Translations under genes and position numbers: made by a program
The notes under the pieces: model-generated
Told to the model about the DNA's origin: nothing
The model's input: only the letters and a program-made list of their open reading frames with translations
Databases searched by the model: none
Assembly (NCBI GenBank): GCA_028551475.1
Contig: CM052362.1
Coordinates: 1,496,166 to 1,560,165, forward strand
DNA length: 64,000 nt
DNA from: Casuarina equisetifolia
Lineage: Eukaryota; Streptophyta; Magnoliopsida; Fagales; Casuarinaceae
Direction of reading: 5' to 3'
In this document: piece after piece, positions 49,360 through 60,295 of the stretch
How positions within the stretch are numbered: the first letter of the stretch is position 1
Layout: each line of letters begins with the position of its first letter

Positions 49360-51552
49360 CTGTTCCACATATGAATTATTTGTTTAATCATTGCATAGAA
49401 TTGAAGTTTTCAATAATTTAGCATAACATACATGAGAATGCTACAAGAATAAAATATCTCAAATGATTTTTTCGAACTGGAACATATCACAACCTGTTAT
49501 TTCTTGAGAAAAATGTTTAAAAAGAAGAAGATGAATAACCAATTTGAGAATATTGATAGAAAGTTATCATCCCTTTATACAACTAGCCTGACTTAAACAC
49601 CAAGAATCATGAATTGCTTTACAGATCTAGAAATAACTTCCTAAATGAGACAGAAAACATCTGAATTTCATATAGGAGCGAGTGCCCTGTAGACACTAAC
49701 TTCAAGCCATTAAGCCTACCAACACTAGCCTAAGAGTGCCTTGGCATAGTCCTCAAATTCCTATGAATAAATATATGAATACAAAGCTTGTGTTTGAAGA
49801 TCACCAAATGAAGAAACACTTTTGTCTTCAAACAGAGTGCTTCAATTCCTGTTATGTTTTACAAATCGATTCTTCAATTCTGAATTAAAATGCTAACAAA
49901 CTCTTTTTCTCTTTTTGTCAAATAGAAGATACAAGCACCAAAGTCTCTACATCTAACATAGTGAGATTAATTGAATCTTACTCTTATGAGTAATCAAGAG
50001 CATTTTTGAGTAAGAAAACACATAAAATGCAACTCATTCCAAGGATAGAAGTTTGCTCTACAATGTTACTGTGCTAATATTTTCTTCCTCAATATATACA
50101 GTGGAAACTAAACCAAAATGTAATAAAATAAAAATAAAAACTTGTTTTCTCAAAACTCTGCAAGAACATATATAGACAAGAGTCATACTATACTACACAA
50201 CAACTCAGAAAGTTACATTGAAAGTGAAAAATGATTCGCCTGAAACAGGATCAAACAAAACACCATAAATCAAAACACATAAGAAAAAACATAAACAAAG
50301 AAGAAAACACAAGAGAAAGGCAACATGATTTGCATTCCAACACTTTTGGTCTAGCATTTACAATCCCTGCAAAAGCCTAAAGGGATAATTCTTAATGACT
50401 ACTGAGAAACTATCAATCAAATGTGGGGAATCAGCCATCCAAATACTAGGTAGACCCTTGATGGTTAACAACTTGTTTGTCCGTGCTTGGGCTGGTGCGA
50501 CACATCAGGGCAACTGCCCAAGCAAAGAAGTCATGATCTAGTCTTATAACTTCTTCAACCAATAGTTTCCCAAACTCAAGGGATAATAATGCATGCAGAC
50601 CTAGCTAGTATGAACAAACAGCTGCATAAATGTGTCGAGTAAGGTTGGAGTAATCCATTCAAACCACAACCATTGATGGGTACAGATATTTCAAAACAAT
50701 CTTCAATCCTGGATCTATAATTCATCAATTCTGATTCTAATTCTAATTTCTAGGGTGAAGAACACATACAAAGTAAAACAAGAAATAATACCCAGAGACA
50801 TGTCACATTCTATAATGCGAATTAACATTGCTAAGGAATTAAAGAACATTCTACTCCTATATGATGCAATTAATGAAGAAAATATTTGACATATTAACCG
50901 CGCAATCCCGACAAAACCACTGTCTCAGTACACCCTAAGAAGATGAAGGTTCAGAGTCATCTGACAGTCAACATCATGCACCCACAAGATCTCCAAATCA
51001 CAACATGCTTAATGGTATATATAGAACGAAAGAGTAGGCCAGGAAGAAAAAGAGGAATGACAATGAATCTAAAGCAGTCTATTTTCCGTATGTTCATTCT
51101 TTCAGAACTTCAACAAAACAATAAGCCTGCAACTTGTAAACCTCAAAAACTGACCAAAACAAGCAGCTATAAGAGGTGTCATGACATGGTTTCTTCGTCC
51201 CCATCATAGTTGAGCAAAAACCTCCATGATCTTTTAATCTTAATGCTCTTTTTGGTCTCCAAGAAGACAAAATGAAAAGAAACCGAGACAAATTTCCCAC
51301 ATGGCTTTTCGCCCTTAATGTTCCTTCATTCCCAAAACTCCAAAAAACCTTAACTAACGTCACGGAAATAATGAACTAGAAACACTTCATGTTTGGGAAT
51401 GGGATCAATGGGAAATAAGAGTTCCATCAAGTAAATTTTTTTTTCTTCCTTTTTTTTTCTTTCTTTGGGTCTCTCAGGAGTTTAACAGCATTAAATCTTC
51501 AGTGAGAAATTTGGACAGTAAGAGAGGGAAGCATAAAAAGCAAAGAGACGTA
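49360..51552 (-). other. Probable 5' UTR intron of the L18-like gene
   Basis: Bounded on the minus strand by a donor CAG|GTACGTC at 51553 and the acceptor before 49359. The 2.2 kb between is AT-rich with no supported exon. Open frames up to 89 residues occur but have no domain. Confidence 0.5.
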
Positions 51553-51553
51553 C

Positions 51554-51800
51554 CTGATGGTTTGCGGAAGCACAAAGCAAAGATGGCGGAGAGTCCACAA
51601 TGCAGAAGTCACTGGAAATGCTCACAAATTTTGTTTCCGACCCCAACAGAAAAAAGCTAGAACGCAGAGACGTTGGTAACACGGGTTTTGGGTGTTGGAA
51701 GTGGGACCCACTAGGAGATCCAGCACCTGAGTAACAGCGTGGGTGGCGATTGAATGGAGACGACCCCACTTTTGTGATCGTGTTACTTTGCGAGTAAGTA
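51554..51800 (-). promoter_or_regulatory. Probable non-coding first exon and promoter of the L18-like gene
   Basis: Minus-strand text ends 'cttccgcaaaccatcag' followed by a consensus donor. It is GC-richer than the flanks. Its upstream half (51682-51800), containing 'gaatggagacgaccccac', is duplicated at 52981-53100. The transcription start is not visible. Confidence 0.5.
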
Positions 51801-53528
51801 TTTTTTTTTTCCAGTAATATTTTCCCCAATCTTTTCTACTCTTTTGGTACGTAAAGCATTGATTGGATGAACAGGAACAAAATCGACTTTCTTTTGCCTT
51901 TGACCAGTCATGGCAAAGGGAAATGCAGTAAAGAATTCCATTTTCAACACAAAATCGATTTTTGCCAATCTTCTCATGCTTTACTTGAGTAATGAAAACA
52001 ATGAAGTTGGTTGGTTCTCATCAACATTAGATGACTTGTCTTTTTAGAAAACCAAGCAAACTAGATTATACCCTCTTTAATAGATGTGTAAAAATAATTT
52101 TAAACCCCTTTTACCCCACAATACGTGCACACGCTTTCACAAATACACACACATGTATTATATGCACCCTGTGTATACGTATACACAACTTTAATGCAAA
52201 CTTTTCAAACGAAAAAAAGAAAAAAATACAATCATGTTTAAAACAGGAAACCCTTCTTAAAATGGTTTTTATTGTCATTTTCTCCCCATTTTCATTGTAA
52301 TTTTTCTACTATTTGTTATTTTCTCAACATTTCCTTTTCAGCTTACTATTAATTCAGTCTATTGGTGCATACCATTGCGCAAATGTGCACAAAGAGGAAA
52401 AATCCTTAAGTGCATACAAAACACATAAAGTTATAAATCTTGAAGCCCCGACACATAACTTAGGCCATATTCACTTAACTAACTAGTGGGCAAACATGTA
52501 TTACACGAATGCAATCACTTCTTGCCGCGGTTTGCAAAGAAAATCCAGGATAACAATAGAAACCAAAGTGCTGAATCTTAGTTTTTTCTTTAGTTTCTTC
52601 ATCAGACAATGAAGATCTTAAATATGCATAGACTATTTCCATCATTCAACTTTTCCCTAATTTCCCAAAGACTGAAAGAAAACATAACCCACAAGACGCT
52701 AGGATATTAATTCCCTTTCTTCATTCCCCACGACCAAACATAGCATTCGTAATTTCATTTTCCCTTACTTCCTAAAGTTTTATTAGAACTCAGGGGTACC
52801 CGGTTACAAGGCTGGAGCTGCGCTGGGCGGCGAGAGAGACGGGAATAGAACTATAGACAGCGAATGGAGGCTGGGGTTGGCTTTTAAGGATTGGTTTTGC
52901 GTATGCGCTTTTTTTGGGTTTACCGTATGTTTGATCTACAAGCCCTTGCTAAGCAAATCAGCCACGTCGGGTTGGGTCGGGTTTTGAGTGTTGGATGTGA
53001 GCACCCACTGGGAAATCTAGTGCCGGAGTCACGGTGTGGGTGGTGATTGAATGGAGACGACCCCACTTTTGTGATCGTGTTAGTTTGCAAGAAAATATTT
53101 CACGTATTGGTGGACCCAAAAGCTGTCTAACTTGCGGCGTTCCTTAACACTATTCACACAGAGGCAGTGCAGAAAAACTACATGTTTTGTACCTTACCCG
53201 TGGAAAACGTCAAAATAGGCAAAAATTAATATATTACAGGAAAATTATCCCGGGATACAATCTTGTTCTGCGTCCATGTATTACCAACGTTGTGTAGTGT
53301 AAATAGATCTACCAAATCGAACGGCATATGAAAGATCCATATCGATCAACAACTTGAGAAGGGGTGTCCGGAGACAGGGTGGGACCAGCCCCATGTAACA
53401 GCCGCACTGCATAGCTAGCGTGCTATTCGCGGCAAGTTGGTCATCCTCTTATCTCTTACAACACGCCACAGCTATTCTAAATAGCAACCGAGTAGCAGAG
53501 CATGCGTGAAGGGACAGATTTGAACTTG
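51801..53528. other. Intergenic region with duplicated promoter piece
   Basis: AT-rich to 52780, then GC-richer. 52981-53100 is a duplicate of 51682-51800: both contain 'gattgaatggagacgacccc' and 'acttttgtgatcgtgtta'. 53270-53500 has no recognisable content. No gene is supported. Confidence 0.5.
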
Positions 53529-53710
53529 TTTTTTATTTGTATAGTTTTCGTGTATAAGTGGTAAACGTTGTAGAAGCAATCCATCATGGAATTACTTCTC
53601 CTTCTCTTAATACATGAGTTTTTTTATTTGTATAGTTTTCGTGTATAAGTGGTAAACGTTGTAGAAGCAATCCATCATGGAATTACTTCTCCTTCTCTTA
53701 ATACATGAGT
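53529..53710. repeat. Perfect 91-bp tandem duplication
   Basis: Two identical adjacent units of 91 bases (53529-53619 and 53620-53710) carrying 'tttcgtgtataagtggtaaa' and 'cttctccttctcttaataca'. No mismatch was seen, so it is either very recent or an assembly stutter. It lies 46 bases left of the second segmental-duplication copy. Confidence 0.95.
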
Positions 53711-53897
53711 TTTTTCACCATTCCAATTGTGTTCTTGAATGCTTCCAAGTATTTTGACACTTTCCTATAACAAACAACACAAGTGATTGATTTCATGCAT
53801 TATGTAATGACAAAAGCAACACCCATAAAAGCTTCTTATTATAAGCAAAAGATTCTCAAGCCAAGCTAGTAACGCCATGTCCTGAATTTCCTTCACC

Positions 53898-53930
53898 AAA
53901 TTTAAATAATTGTGTCAATTATTTAAATTT
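53898..53930. repeat. Perfect 15-bp palindrome made by local template switch
   Basis: AAATTTAAATAATTG (53898-53912), loop TGT, then its exact reverse complement (53916-53930). Copy 1 has the same left arm with one change but no right arm: there 'caatgacgtagggacatg' and a poly-A run stand in its place before 'tctagactacac'. Confidence 0.9.
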
Positions 53931-53998
53931 AGACTACACAAACATACAAAAGGTGCACAGTATGACTTTGAAAGCCTATTATCCATTCCTTTCATGCT

Positions 53999-54229
53999 TG
54001 TTGACCATGACATCTGACGTGACTACTGGACCTACACGTATTGGTCCCACGTCTCACACTTGAGTACCTTTACCCTAGGGGTACCCGTATCTTGTCCATA
54101 ATACACTTCTATATATGTAACTACATTCGATTGTAATATGAGAGAGAGACAATATAATAAAAAAATAATTTTTACCTTTCACTGAGCAACCTTTGTTGTG
54201 TTACTGTTCCGACCAGCCATTCTTCAACT
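53999..54229 (+). repeat. Copia 5' LTR
   Basis: 231 bp starting TGTTGACC and ending TTCAACT, directly followed by the primer binding site. Contains 'ctatatatgtaac', a possible TATA region, and a GAGA run at 54142-54149. Confidence 0.97.
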
Positions 54230-54243
54230 TGGTATCGAGCCAG
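54230..54243 (+). other. Copia primer binding site
   Basis: TGGTATCGAGCCAG abuts the 5' LTR and resembles the complement of the initiator tRNA-Met 3' end (TGGTATCAGAGC) used by most plant Copia elements, with a one-base difference in register. Confidence 0.8.
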
Positions 54244-54356
54244 TCTCGGTGAAAGCCCTCCCTTTCCTGGCCTCTGTTTTCTCCCCTCTACTTTCTTCCC
54301 TTGTTTAAGCTCGGCCTCCTCCTTCTCCTTTTTTTTTTCTTCTGTTTTTTGGCCCG

Positions 54357-55345
54357 ATGTCTTCATCTTCGTTTAGTACCGGCCCAGAATCTCCTTTATC
54401 GGCCCGCATTCCTGACCCGACCCCAATCTCTCAACCCCCGACCCTGCTCCAGTCGTCGACGCTGCCGGAATGACTCACCGGCAGCAATTATGTCATATGG
54501 CGGACGATGATCAAGCCTTTCCTCGACGCCGCCCACCTCTTTCCCATTGTCGATGGGTTGGAACCCGAACCTCCGACCCATCTTCTCATACCCGATTCCC
54601 AATCCCCTTTACCGTCTCGCACACCGACCCGGGTTCCCAACCTGGCTCACGCGTCATGGCGCGTTCGTGATCGGACCGCCATGGGCTGGTTGCTCACCAC
54701 CTCTACCCCGCCGGTCGTTGCCCAGTTGACCACCTTCCGCTCATCGGCGGCTATTTGGTGGTATCTCGCCACGATGTTCGCTGCCCAATCCACCGCTCGT
54801 GCCGCTTCCCTCCGTATGGAGCTTTCCTCCATGCGCCGTGGTGGTCGAACGGTGGCCGAGTACCTCCAGCAGGCCACCCACATCGCTGATCAGCTCGCCC
54901 TCATCGGGGAGCCTCTTCACGACAGTGACTACCATACCCACGTTTTCCGTGGGTTAGGGCCAGAGTTCCAGCCGCTCGCTGTCGCGATCTCCGTTACATC
55001 ACGAATCGCCCCCATGACGAGAGAAGATCTTCACGGCCTGCTCCTGTCTCACGAGTCAATGGTCGACGTCTCGGCCCGTGATGCGGCGGCTGTCCCCTCT
55101 TCGGCAGCCTTTCTGGCGAATCAAGGGTTTGTCTCTGCTTCTCCTATTCACGGCCCCTCCGCGCCGCCGTTGACGCCACGCTCCGCTCCATCAGTCTCCG
55201 CGCCGCCTCTCCTACCGAATCCCTTTTTTTTGTCGGCACCGTCACCGACGACCGCCGGCAGCGGCGGCCGCCCTACTGCCAGATCTGCCGGCGCCACGGT
55301 CACTATGCCACCACTTGTCGTGACCGCTACGCGCCTCCCTTCCTC
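54357..55345 (+). pseudogene. Copia gag with one stop and a frameshift
   Basis: Capsid/nucleocapsid protein of the retrotransposon particle. Opens MSSSSFSTGPESPLS at 54357. TGA at 54471-54473 interrupts just before the typical LTGSNYVIWRTMIKPFL gag motif. The same frame then runs to about 55250. A frameshift, perhaps at the T8 run near 55219, puts the zinc knuckle CQICRRHGHYATTC (CX2CX4HX4C, 55277-55318) in the next frame. The Ala/Pro/Ser-rich linker before it is poorly conserved in all such elements. Confidence 0.85.
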
Positions 55346-55622
55346 CGGCCCACCCTAGCCCCACATCACACCCTCAAGCCCACCTTACTCAACCCACTAT
55401 GGCCCACTTCCCCCACTTATCTAACTCGGCCCCCTTCCTTATAACCCTGGCCCGGCCCTCTCCTCTTATTTTTACAGCCCAGCTCTATCTTCCTATAATT
55501 CCAGCCAAGCCCAGCCCGCCTCCTTCCCCAGCCCACCTCTCTCTTCTTCATCCGGGCCCACCTCTTATGGATCTGGCCCATCCTCCCTTTCTCCTCAATC
55601 CTATACAGCCTCCCTCCCTCAC

Positions 55623-58600
55623 TTGGGCCCCTCCTCTCAAGCCCACTACACTGCCCTCCCTCCTCCTTTAGCTCCTCTTCCCCTTTCCCCATCTCCCTCT
55701 ACCCTAGATACCGCTTCCTGGTTTGCCGACTCAGGGGCCACTCATCATGTCACTGCTAGTGTTGCCCCCCTCACTTCTGCTACTCCCTATACTGGCACCC
55801 AACAACTCATCGTAGGTGATGGTGTTTCTCTCCCCATTACCCACATCGGTATTTTTCAGTCTCTCATTTTTCCTTATCTTCGTTTAACTAATGTTCTTGT
55901 TGTCCCTGGCATCACTAAAAATTTACTTTCCATTTCTCATTTTGCCCATGATAATCACTGCATGTTTTTATTCTATGACACTTATTTTCTTGCACGGTCT
56001 CTCCATACTAGTCAAATTCTACTCTGGGGCACTCTTGATTGTGGTCTCTACCGTGTCTCTCCACCTGGTGCTTCGCCTTCCTCGTCAGCCCTTTCTGTTT
56101 CCTTCAGTGGCTCCCTCACTTGGTGGCACCAACGACTTGGTCATGCTTTCTCCGATGCTGTTGTTCATCTTTTGTCGTCCACCCACACTCCCTTTACTCG
56201 TTCGGCACTCCCCTTATGTATGGCGTGCGCTCTTAGTAAGAGCCATCGCCATCCCCACCCCCCTACCCAGTCTCGGGCTTCTTATCCCCTTGAACTGGTT
56301 CATTTTGATGTATGGGGTCCTGCTCCTGTTACCTCTTATCATGGTTATAAATATTATTGTTTTGTAGATGATTATTCTCGCTTTACTTGGTTGTATCCCT
56401 TCACCTCTCGTGATCAGTTTTACTCCATCTTTACTGCCTTTCACTCCTTTGTCACTACGCAGCTTAAACACCCCCTACGTTCCATCCAGTGTGATGGTGC
56501 TCCTGAGTTTCTTTCCACTACTATTCGCTCCTTTCTTACGTCTCATGGTATTCATCAGCGTGTTTCTTGTCCTTACTTTCCGTTTTAGAATGGTACTGCT
56601 GAGCAAAAACATCGTCACATTGTCGAGACAGGACTTGCCCTCCTCACTCATTCCTCTGTTCCCCTTCCTTTTTGGGAATTTGCTTTCGAGACTGCTGTTA
56701 CCCTTATTAACTGTCTTCCCACCTCTGTCCTTGGTCACTCTTCTCCCTGGCAGGTTCTTTTTCACTCCTCTCCTGACCTTTCTTCTCTTCGTGTTTTTGG
56801 CTGTGCTGTTTTCCCTCATCTCTGCGCTTATGCCTCCCATAAGCTTGCCCCTCGCTCTCGCCCTTGTGTCTTTCTTGGCTATCCTTCTGGTTACCGTGGC
56901 TACCGGTGTTACTGTCCTGAGACTCGTCATTTCTACATCTCTGCTGATGCTCTTTTTGATGAGTCTAGTTTCCTTTTTGCCTCCTCATCCTTTCCTCCAG
57001 CTTCCCCTGTCCCTCCTCCCTCTCCTATCTCCCTGCCTCTCTCTCTCCACCTACCTCTCCTGTGGATCCCCCTTCTCACTCACCCTCTCTTCCTTCCGCT
57101 CCCTCCACTACGTCCTCCTCCCTTCCTCCCCCTCCTTCTCATCCTCTCCCTCCCCCTCCCCACCCCATGGTCACCCATCTTCAAGACGGTACTCTTGTTC
57201 GCCGCCGCCTTACCCGCTAGCACACCTATGCCCTCACCGCTTCCACCCACCCCTACACCGAACCCACCTTCTACACCTTGGCGGCCTATGACCCCCACTG
57301 GCGCACTGCGATGGCTGCTGAGTACACGACTCTTATTCAGAGTCATACTTGGGACCTCGTCCCCCTCCCTTCACATGCTCGTCCCATTGGTTGCAAATGG
57401 GTTTACAAAGTCAAACTTTGATCTGATGGTTCTCTCGAGCGGTACAAAGCCCGCCTTGTGGCTAAGGGCTTTCATCAGCAACCTGGCATCGACTATACAG
57501 AGACCTTCAGTCTAGTGGCCAAACCTGTCACTATTCGTACTGTTATTGCCATGGCTTACTCTCGTGGTTGGAGCATTCGTCAACTTGACGTCTCTAACGC
57601 GTTTCTCCATGGCACCCTTACTGAGGAGGTTTACATGCTGCAACCCCCTGGTTTTCTAGACCCCTCTCGGCCCCATCATGTGTGCCGTCTTCGGCGATCT
57701 CTCTATGGCCTTAAGCAGGCCCCCCGCGCCTGGTATCAGCGGCTCAGGACTTTTCTTACCACTTTTGGCTTTTATGTTTCTGCTGCCGATACCTCATTGT
57801 TTCTTCTGCATACCCCTCACTACAGTATTGTCTTATTGGTTTATGTCGATGATATTCTTCTGACGGGCTTTTCCCAGGCTCCTCTGTCTGCCCTTTTTAC
57901 AGCTTTGCATCAGGAGTTTGCCATTAAGGATCTTGGCTCTCTTCACTATTTCCTTGGTGTGGAAGCTCATTACACTTCTCAGGGCCTCTTTCTCCATCAG
58001 GCCAAATTCACTCATGAGATCCTTGCCCGTGCTCGTATGACTGATGCTCGAGGAGTCCCCACTCCTTGTACTTCTTTCGAGCCTCTCTCTCAGTGGACTG
58101 GTGATCCTCTCCCGGACCCTCTTCTCTACAAGAGTATTGTCGGCGCTCTTCAGTATCTCACCCTTACTCGCCCCGACATAGCCTATGCCGTGAACACGGC
58201 CTGTCAGTTTCTCCATGCCCCTACCACTACTCATTGGCAAGCTGTGAAGCGGTTACTTCGTTATCTAGCTGATACTACTCATTACGGTCTCCACTGTTCT
58301 TCATGCCTTCTCTGATGCTAGTTGGGCTGGTGATCGTGATGATCGACGCTCTATCGGTGGTTTCTGTGTTTTCCTTGGTCAGAACCTTATTTCCTGGTGC
58401 TTCCGCAAACAACGGATAGTTGCCCATTCCAGCACTGAGGCTGAATATAAGTGCCTTGCTGACACTGCTGCCGAGATTATTTGGATCGAGTACCTCCTCT
58501 GTGACCTCCGGATTGTTCCTCCCCATCCTCCGACGTTGTGGTGTGATAATCTCTCGGCTCTTTACCTTGCTGCCAATCCTGTTTTTCATGCCCGCACGAA

Positions 58601-58770
58601 ACACATTGAGATTGATTATCACTTCATTCGCGAGCGTTTTCTCCGCGGACAAATCTACATTTAGTTCATTGCTTCTGTTGATCAGCCTGCAGACATATTC
58701 ACCAAAGGACTCTCCACTGCTCGGTTCCGCTCTTTGAAGTCCAAACTGACCATCTCGTCCGATCCGTCAG
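55623..58770 (+). pseudogene. Copia pol: protease, integrase, reverse transcriptase, RNase H
   Basis: Protease DSGA is at about 55728. Integrase has the N-terminal zinc motif (HQRLGH ... CMACALSK), catalytic FDVWG, DGAPEF and, after a TAG stop at 56586-56588, NGTAEQKHRH. The Pro-rich linker (56985-57160) holds a frameshift. TAG 57218-57220 and TGA 57419-57421 follow. Reverse transcriptase has LDVSNAFLHGTL and YVDD (57842-57853). A frameshift near 58285-58307 precedes RNase H ([14 protein letters not shown]), then TAG 58662-58664 and ADIFTKGL. Each stop is one C-to-T change from a codon fitting the family (CAG to TAG or CGA to TGA), as expected from cytosine methylation. All catalytic motifs are otherwise recognisable. 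Confidence 0.95.
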
Positions 58771-58773
58771 CTT

Positions 58774-58782
58774 GCGGGGGGA
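58774..58782 (+). other. Copia polypurine tract
   Basis: A purine run 'gcgggggga' ends directly at the start of the 3' LTR, the position where plus-strand synthesis is primed. Confidence 0.75.
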
Positions 58783-59013
58783 TGTTGACCATGACATCTG
58801 ACGTGACTACTGGACCTACACCTATTGGTCCCACGTCTCACACTTGAGTACCTCTACCCTAGGGGTACTCGTATCTTGTCCATAATACACTTCTATATAT
58901 GTAACTACATACGATTGTAATATGAGAGAGAGACAATATAATAAAAAAATAATTTTTACCTTTCACTGAGCAACCTTTGTTGTGTTACTGTTCCGACCAG
59001 CCATTCTTCAACT
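58783..59013 (+). repeat. Copia 3' LTR
   Basis: 231 bp, same ends as the 5' LTR and 4 substitutions against it, no indel. Followed by the ATGCT target duplication and then the sequence that continues copy 1 of the segment. Confidence 0.97.
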
Positions 59014-59741
59014 ATGCTGTTAGGACTTCCCCAACCACTGCCATCGTTTCTAGCCACTTATTCTTACCAAACCGCAGTCCTAGAAAGTTTTAGCGATTCC
59101 TATAGTCTTTCTCTTCACATGTCGGGCTCACATTGACGGGAGAGAGAGATCAGAAATCCATCGGTGGGGAATGGGATGTTTACGTTTGGCTTTACAGGTT
59201 GTAGGGTTTACACGAATATATAGAAAAAGAAAGAGAGGACGAAGAATCTAACCACATAGCAACAAAAATGCACAGCAATGGGCTGCTCACTGGTTAAAGG
59301 AGTAGGTTAGATCTATGTTTAGGTTAACGAGGTGGCATCCCCTATCTATAAAAACAGACGCATTACTAATGTAATAAAGCTCGCAATTCATGTTAATTGT
59401 GAATGGGCATGTTAAGAACAACATGGAGAGTATTTTATATTGTCTAGATTTTACTTAATAATTATCTTTAAAATAAAATATATAATCTTTATTTATTAGC
59501 TGATTTGTAAGAGGATAATAAACCAGTTTGATATTTGTCATATATATGAATGTGTTTCTCTCTCTAATGACTATTTTTAAGGAAAGACTTAATCTTTTAA
59601 CATATTGGATATCGCAAGTTAGTAGAATTTGTTTATAGATATGAAAAATGGGTTATAAGGATCTCTTAATTGGTCATTTCCTTTATTTATTTATTTATTT
59701 ATTTATTTTTTCTTAGTCATTCTCATGCTATTGGTGCAGAG

Positions 59742-59930
59742 TGTTAGAAGCCTACAACACGTCAAGTGTCATGTGTCCGCCACATCAGCCTTAAAAGCCT
59801 TCATTTGAATTTAACAAATTTTCAAAAACTGAATTCAAAACTCTCATTTGAATTCAAAGCTAAATTCAAAATCAAACCTAAGGTTGATGAGATGGACACA
59901 TGGCACTTGACTTGTTATAGGCTTCTAACA
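59742..59930. mobile_element. 189-bp MITE with about 50-bp terminal inverted repeats
   Basis: Left end TGTTAGAAGCCTACAACA, right end reverse complement TGTTAGAAGCCTATAACA. The similarity extends inward for about 50 bases (GTCAAGTGTCATGTGTCC against GTCAAGTGCCATGTGTCC). The centre is AT-rich with repeated 'tttgaattcaaa' text and no coding capacity. Flanks are cagag on the left and aagag on the right; copy 1 of the segment shows the uninterrupted site 'gatgaagagaaaactt' at about 29180. The superfamily is not clear: 5-bp target duplication would suit CACTA-like or hAT-derived elements poorly, so I leave it unclassified. Confidence 0.85.
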
Positions 59931-60295
59931 AAGAGAATACTTCCAAAGAATGAATCTTATTAGCTAGTTTTATGATGTTACTTCAAGAATGGAATGTCAA
60001 GTGTCGTCTCTATCAAGCATTAGGAATAACTCAACGAAATTTAAAAACAAGGAAGAAAGAGAGATAGAGAAGAAGATAAACTGTTTGTGGAAAGCGTTGC
60101 AATAGTTTAGTATATCTCGCCAAAGAGACCCAGTTCATTGCTGCGTCCGTAATGGCTTCTCACCCACGAAATCTCTCTTTCACAAAAACCCAGTCAAGAA
60201 GAGATATGCACGCGGGTAACCAGAAAAGATGGCAAGAAGAAGCAATTTTATATCTTTAGATGTAGCTTTCATGCAGTATTCATTGACAAAAACCA

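Larger units (their letters stand above)
53999..59013 (+). mobile_element. Ty1/Copia LTR retrotransposon, complete but defective
   Basis: 5,015 bp with two 231-bp LTRs, flanked by the 5-bp target duplication ATGCT (53994-53998 and 59014-59018). The empty site is preserved at 28468-28481. Order: LTR, primer binding site, gag, protease, integrase, reverse transcriptase, RNase H, polypurine tract, LTR; integrase before reverse transcriptase makes it Copia. LTRs begin TGTTGA and end TCAACT, a TG...CT terminus, not the canonical TG...CA. The LTRs differ at 4 of 231 positions. The polyprotein has five in-frame stops and about four frameshifts, so it cannot move by itself. The internal region is unusually C-rich and Pro-rich. 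The lineage within Copia is not resolved; the short LTR fits several. Confidence 0.97.

Noticed and set aside
56368-57291. 307-residue hydrophobic open frame
   Set aside because: It overlaps the Copia integrase and linker in a wrong frame; the Leu/Phe/Pro-rich translation comes from the C/T-rich strand.
54647-58652. Minus-strand open frames of 66-151 residues within the Copia
   Set aside because: They are antisense shadows of gag-pol with no family resemblance.
59766-59963. 65-residue protein
   Set aside because: It lies across the MITE and its right junction, so it is a chance open frame.
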